Source: Candidatus Nanohaloarchaea archaeon (GTDB taxonomy: Archaea > EX4484-52 > GLR71). From it: a stretch of DNA of 6,665 nt. The DNA lies in NCBI GenBank assembly GCA_030594675.1, contig JAUVES010000036.1:1-6665 (forward strand), written 5' to 3'. The notes below the pieces were generated by a model. It was not told where the DNA came from. It saw only the letters and a program-made list of their open reading frames with translations, and did no database searches. Below, in pieces: positions 4,514 to 6,665 of the stretch (positions are counted from its first letter, which is position 1; the number at the start of each line of letters is the position of its first letter). Made by a program: the position numbers and the translations under genes.

Positions 4514-6115
4514 ATGGAAAAGAAAACAAAATACATTTTCGTGACCGGTGGAGTCATGTCAGGGCTTGGAAAAGGCATCCTGACAGTTTCTGTAGGAAAA
4601 CTTCTCCAGACACAAGGATATACAGTAGAGCCATTAAAGATAGACCCGTACCTCAACATAGACGCAGGAACAATGAACCCGATAGAGCATGGTGAAGTCT
4701 TCGTCCTTGACGATGGCGGAGAAGTAGACATGGATCTTGGAAACTATGAACGGTTTCTAAATCTGAGCCTTTCAAGAAAAAACAACCTGACGACAGGAAA
4801 AATATACAAGCATGTAATTGACAAGGAACGCAGGGGCGACTATCTTGGAAAGACTGTCCAGATAATTCCGCATATAACCTGCGGAGTCCAGGACTGGATC
4901 AAATCACTTGGAAAAGACAAAGACTTTGTCATAATAGAGGTGGGTGGCACAGTAGGAGATATAGAAAGCATACCATTCCTTGAAGCGGCACGCGAACTCT
5001 CAACAAGAGAAGATGTCTGCATAATTCATCTTGTACTTATCCCAACCCTTGATGCAGTAGGTGAACAAAAGACAAAGCCTGCCCAGCATTCCGTACGAGC
5101 TCTCGGTGAAATCGGCATCCGGCCAAATCTCATCGTCTGCAGATGCAAAAGACCGCTTGAAGACAGGACAAAAAGAAAGCTCGCCTTATTCTGCAACGTA
5201 AAAGAGGATGATGTAATATCAGACCATGATGCAAACATATACGAAGTGCCCATAATACTCAAAGAGCAGAAAATTGCAGAAAAGATACTGAAAGCCCTCA
5301 ACATGAAACATAACGGAAGCGACCTTGAAGAATGGAAATCTTTCGTAAACAACCTCAAAAATACAGACAAGAAAATAACAATTGCAATGACAGGAAAATA
5401 CACAGAGCTCCATGATTCTTATGTATCTATAAATGAAGCGCTCAATCACGCCCGCTCAAGATTCAAGACAGAGGTAGATGTAAAGTTCATAGAGACTACA
5501 GACATAGAAGAGAACAAGATAGATGTAAAAACTGCCTTGAAAGACATAGACGGACTAATAGTCCCGGGTGGTTTCGGATCTAGAGGGACAGAAGGAAAAA
5601 TAGAATGCATAAGGCATGCACGTGAAAACAAAATACCATTTCTCGGCCTATGCCTCGGCTTCCAGCTCGCATGTATAGAATATGCAAGAAATGTATGCAA
5701 ACTGGATGGTGCAGCCACAACAGAAGTAGATAAGAACACAAAACACCCTATAATCGATATAATGGAAGAGCAGAAAAAAATAGACACAAAAGGTGCAACA
5801 ATGCGTCTTGGCGCATGGCCTGCAATATTAAAGAAAGGCACAATAGTAGAAAAGCTTTACGGCACAACAGAAGTATCAGAAAGGCACAGGCACAGGTACG
5901 AAGTCAACAACAAATACATACCTCTGCTAGAACGGGAAGGCCTCATCTTCTCAGGCACATCACCAGACAATAACCTTATGGAATTCCTAGAACAGCCAAA
6001 TCACCCCTTTTTCATAGCTACCCAGGCGCATCCTGAATTGAAATCAAAACCATTAACACCTCATCCTCTATTTCTCGGACTTGTAGAGGCTGCGATTGAG
6101 AGGAATAAATCCTGA
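4514..6115 (+). CDS. pyrG: CTP synthase
   Basis: Makes CTP from UTP, ATP and glutamine, the last step of pyrimidine nucleotide synthesis; cytosolic, usually a tetramer regulated by GTP and CTP. The 533 residues hold an N-terminal amidoligase domain (1 to about 270) with the P-loop VTGGVMSGLGKGI (K20), DPYLNIDAGTM and the DDGGEVDMDLGNYERF segment, then a class I glutamine amidotransferase domain from about 287. Its nucleophile is C380 in GLCLGFQ, with the triad completed by H506 and E508 in AHPE; MRLGA and RHRHRYEVN are also present. All catalytic residues are there and length matches the family. ATG at 4514 gives MEKKTKYIFVTGG, the usual N-terminus; the in-frame GTG at 4505 would add three residues. 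TGA is used as the stop. Transcribed alone or with the interrupted ORF downstream. Confidence 0.98.
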   Translation: MEKKTKYIFVTGGVMSGLGKGILTVSVGKLLQTQGYTVEPLKIDPYLNIDAGTMNPIEHGEVFVLDDGGEVDMDLGNYERFLNLSLSRKNNLTTGKIYKHVIDKERRGDYLGKTVQIIPHITCGVQDWIKSLGKDKDFVIIEVGGTVGDIESIPFLEAARELSTREDVCIIHLVLIPTLDAVGEQKTKPAQHSVRALGEIGIRPNLIVCRCKRPLEDRTKRKLALFCNVKEDDVISDHDANIYEVPIILKEQKIAEKILKALNMKHNGSDLEEWKSFVNNLKNTDKKITIAMTGKYTELHDSYVSINEALNHARSRFKTEVDVKFIETTDIEENKIDVKTALKDIDGLIVPGGFGSRGTEGKIECIRHARENKIPFLGLCLGFQLACIEYARNVCKLDGAATTEVDKNTKHPIIDIMEEQKKIDTKGATMRLGAWPAILKKGTIVEKLYGTTEVSERHRHRYEVNNKYIPLLEREGLIFSGTSPDNNLMEFLEQPNHPFFIATQAHPELKSKPLTPHPLFLGLVEAAIERNKS

Positions 6116-6130
6116 TTCTGCATTCATTTG

Positions 6131-6154
6131 CCTAAAAACCTTATAATATTTAGG
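6131..6154. repeat. inverted repeat flanking a TATA box
   Basis: CCTAAA (6131-6136) and TTTAGG (6149-6154) are a perfect 6-bp inverted repeat with 12 nt between them, and the TATA box TTATAATA lies inside. It could be an operator for the downstream ORF or a weak hairpin after pyrG; there is no T tract, so a terminator is less likely. Confidence 0.4.
6141..6148 (+). promoter_or_regulatory. TATA box of the interrupted ORF
   Basis: TTATAATA centred 24.5 nt before the ATG at 6169, the spacing of a leaderless archaeal gene. It suggests the downstream ORF was, or is, transcribed on its own. Confidence 0.5.
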
Positions 6155-6168
6155 AAACAATAGAGATT

Positions 6169-6630
6169 ATGGATACAACAAAATATCACCAAAATTTAAT
6201 TAAGATGGACCATTTTACCGATGAATTGCATAGGGGTATTTTTGGTGCTAGAGCCAGGCTAAATAAATATAATGAAAAAGAACCAAACAATCTTCCAGAA
6301 AAAATAGAAATGTTTCCTCTTCTAGAGCAACTTAAAAATGAAAACGAAGCATATAATGCCAATACTTGAAAACAATATGCTAATCTTGAAGATATCACCT
6401 TTGAAGAATATGAAACATTTGAAACAATCATCAAAAAAATAGATGAAAACGAAAAAATTGATAAAGATATGATACTTGAACAAAATATAGCACTGACAGA
6501 AGATGAAATAAAACAGTATCTTATAGATATTGATACTGCAGAAAAAATTATGTGTGAATGGCTAAGAAGCATAGTACATCAAAAAAGCCCCTACGAAGCT
6601 CGTTTAGAAAGAGCTAGAAAAAGCTGCTAA
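6169..6630 (+). pseudogene. small acidic ORF split by one in-frame TGA
   Basis: Codons 1-66 run from ATG at 6169 to a TGA at 6367-6369, and the same frame then stays open for 86 more codons to TAA at 6628-6630. Read through, this would be a 153-codon protein with no frameshift. The first part begins MDTTKYHQNLIKMDHFTDEL; the second is acidic and helical (YANLEDITFEEYETFETI, then MCEWLRSIV and RLERARKSC at the end). I recognise no family. One change, TGG to TGA, would explain the break, giving NTWKQY. TGA is a true stop in neighbouring genes, so general recoding is unlikely. Codon use (more AAT, ATT, CTT, GAA) is unlike the neighbours and hints at a different origin. Alternatives: a real 66-residue protein, programmed readthrough, or a sequencing error. 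Confidence 0.6.
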
Positions 6631-6665
6631 ATAGAAAGATTAATCAAAAATCTAAACTCACCCTT

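Noticed and set aside
4446..4514. 22-codon upstream ORF whose TGA overlaps the pyrG ATG (TGATG)
   Set aside because: Suggestive of a leader peptide, but the best pyrG TATA box (4458-4467) lies inside it, so the expected mRNA would not contain its start; the peptide is AT-driven with no visible motif.
6367..6369. TGA as selenocysteine or reassigned Trp codon
   Set aside because: TGA ends rimB, acdB and pyrG at natural family ends, and no SECIS-like structure was seen downstream, so recoding was not adopted as the main explanation.
1..6665. CRISPR array, insertion sequence, tRNA or rRNA gene
   Set aside because: No regularly spaced repeats, transposase motifs, terminal inverted repeats, cloverleaf or rRNA sequence were seen on either strand.

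Overview
The window looks like a piece of an archaeal chromosome. The genome is AT-rich, and codon choice favours AGA, ATA, ACA and GCA. The gene set is archaeal: a Taw3/TYW3 wybutosine enzyme, the ATP-grasp subunit of an ADP-forming acyl-CoA synthetase, and a COG2108-type radical SAM protein. TATA boxes sit about 25-28 nt before several start codons, as in leaderless archaeal transcription, and there is a C/D box guide RNA. The lineage cannot be fixed from the sequence alone; an uncultivated, small-genome archaeon (DPANN-like) is possible, at low confidence. TGA is a normal stop here: it ends rimB, acdB and pyrG.

Left part (38-2087, minus strand): a RimB-like aspartic protease overlaps the acdB-like gene by 4 nt (ATGA). 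Then, behind its own TATA box, comes a MazG-like pyrophosphohydrolase 7 nt ahead of taw3. Middle (2137-3100): an unrecognised, very basic plus-strand protein; a 49-residue zinc ribbon on the minus strand; and a 68-residue minus-strand ORF. Both small minus-strand genes end in hairpin plus T-tract terminators that enclose their stop codons. One TATA box at 3124-3131 lies equidistant from the 68-residue ORF and the divergent radical SAM gene.

Right part (3155-6665, plus strand): the radical SAM gene, a C/D box sRNA at 4243-4311, pyrG (CTP synthase), and a small ORF broken by one in-frame TGA.

The main discovery is the sRNA. It has two well-formed kink-turns, C/D and C'/D', a GCAA-capped internal stem, and two guides of 11 and 12 nt. 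All D boxes read AUGA instead of CUGA, and both C boxes change so that the kink-turn base pair is kept. The D guide is complementary to 23S rRNA next to the peptidyl transferase centre (E. coli about 2434-2445). Apart from RNA modification (Taw3 on tRNA-Phe, this sRNA on rRNA) and nucleotide metabolism (CTP synthase, MazG-like), the genes do not form one obvious pathway.
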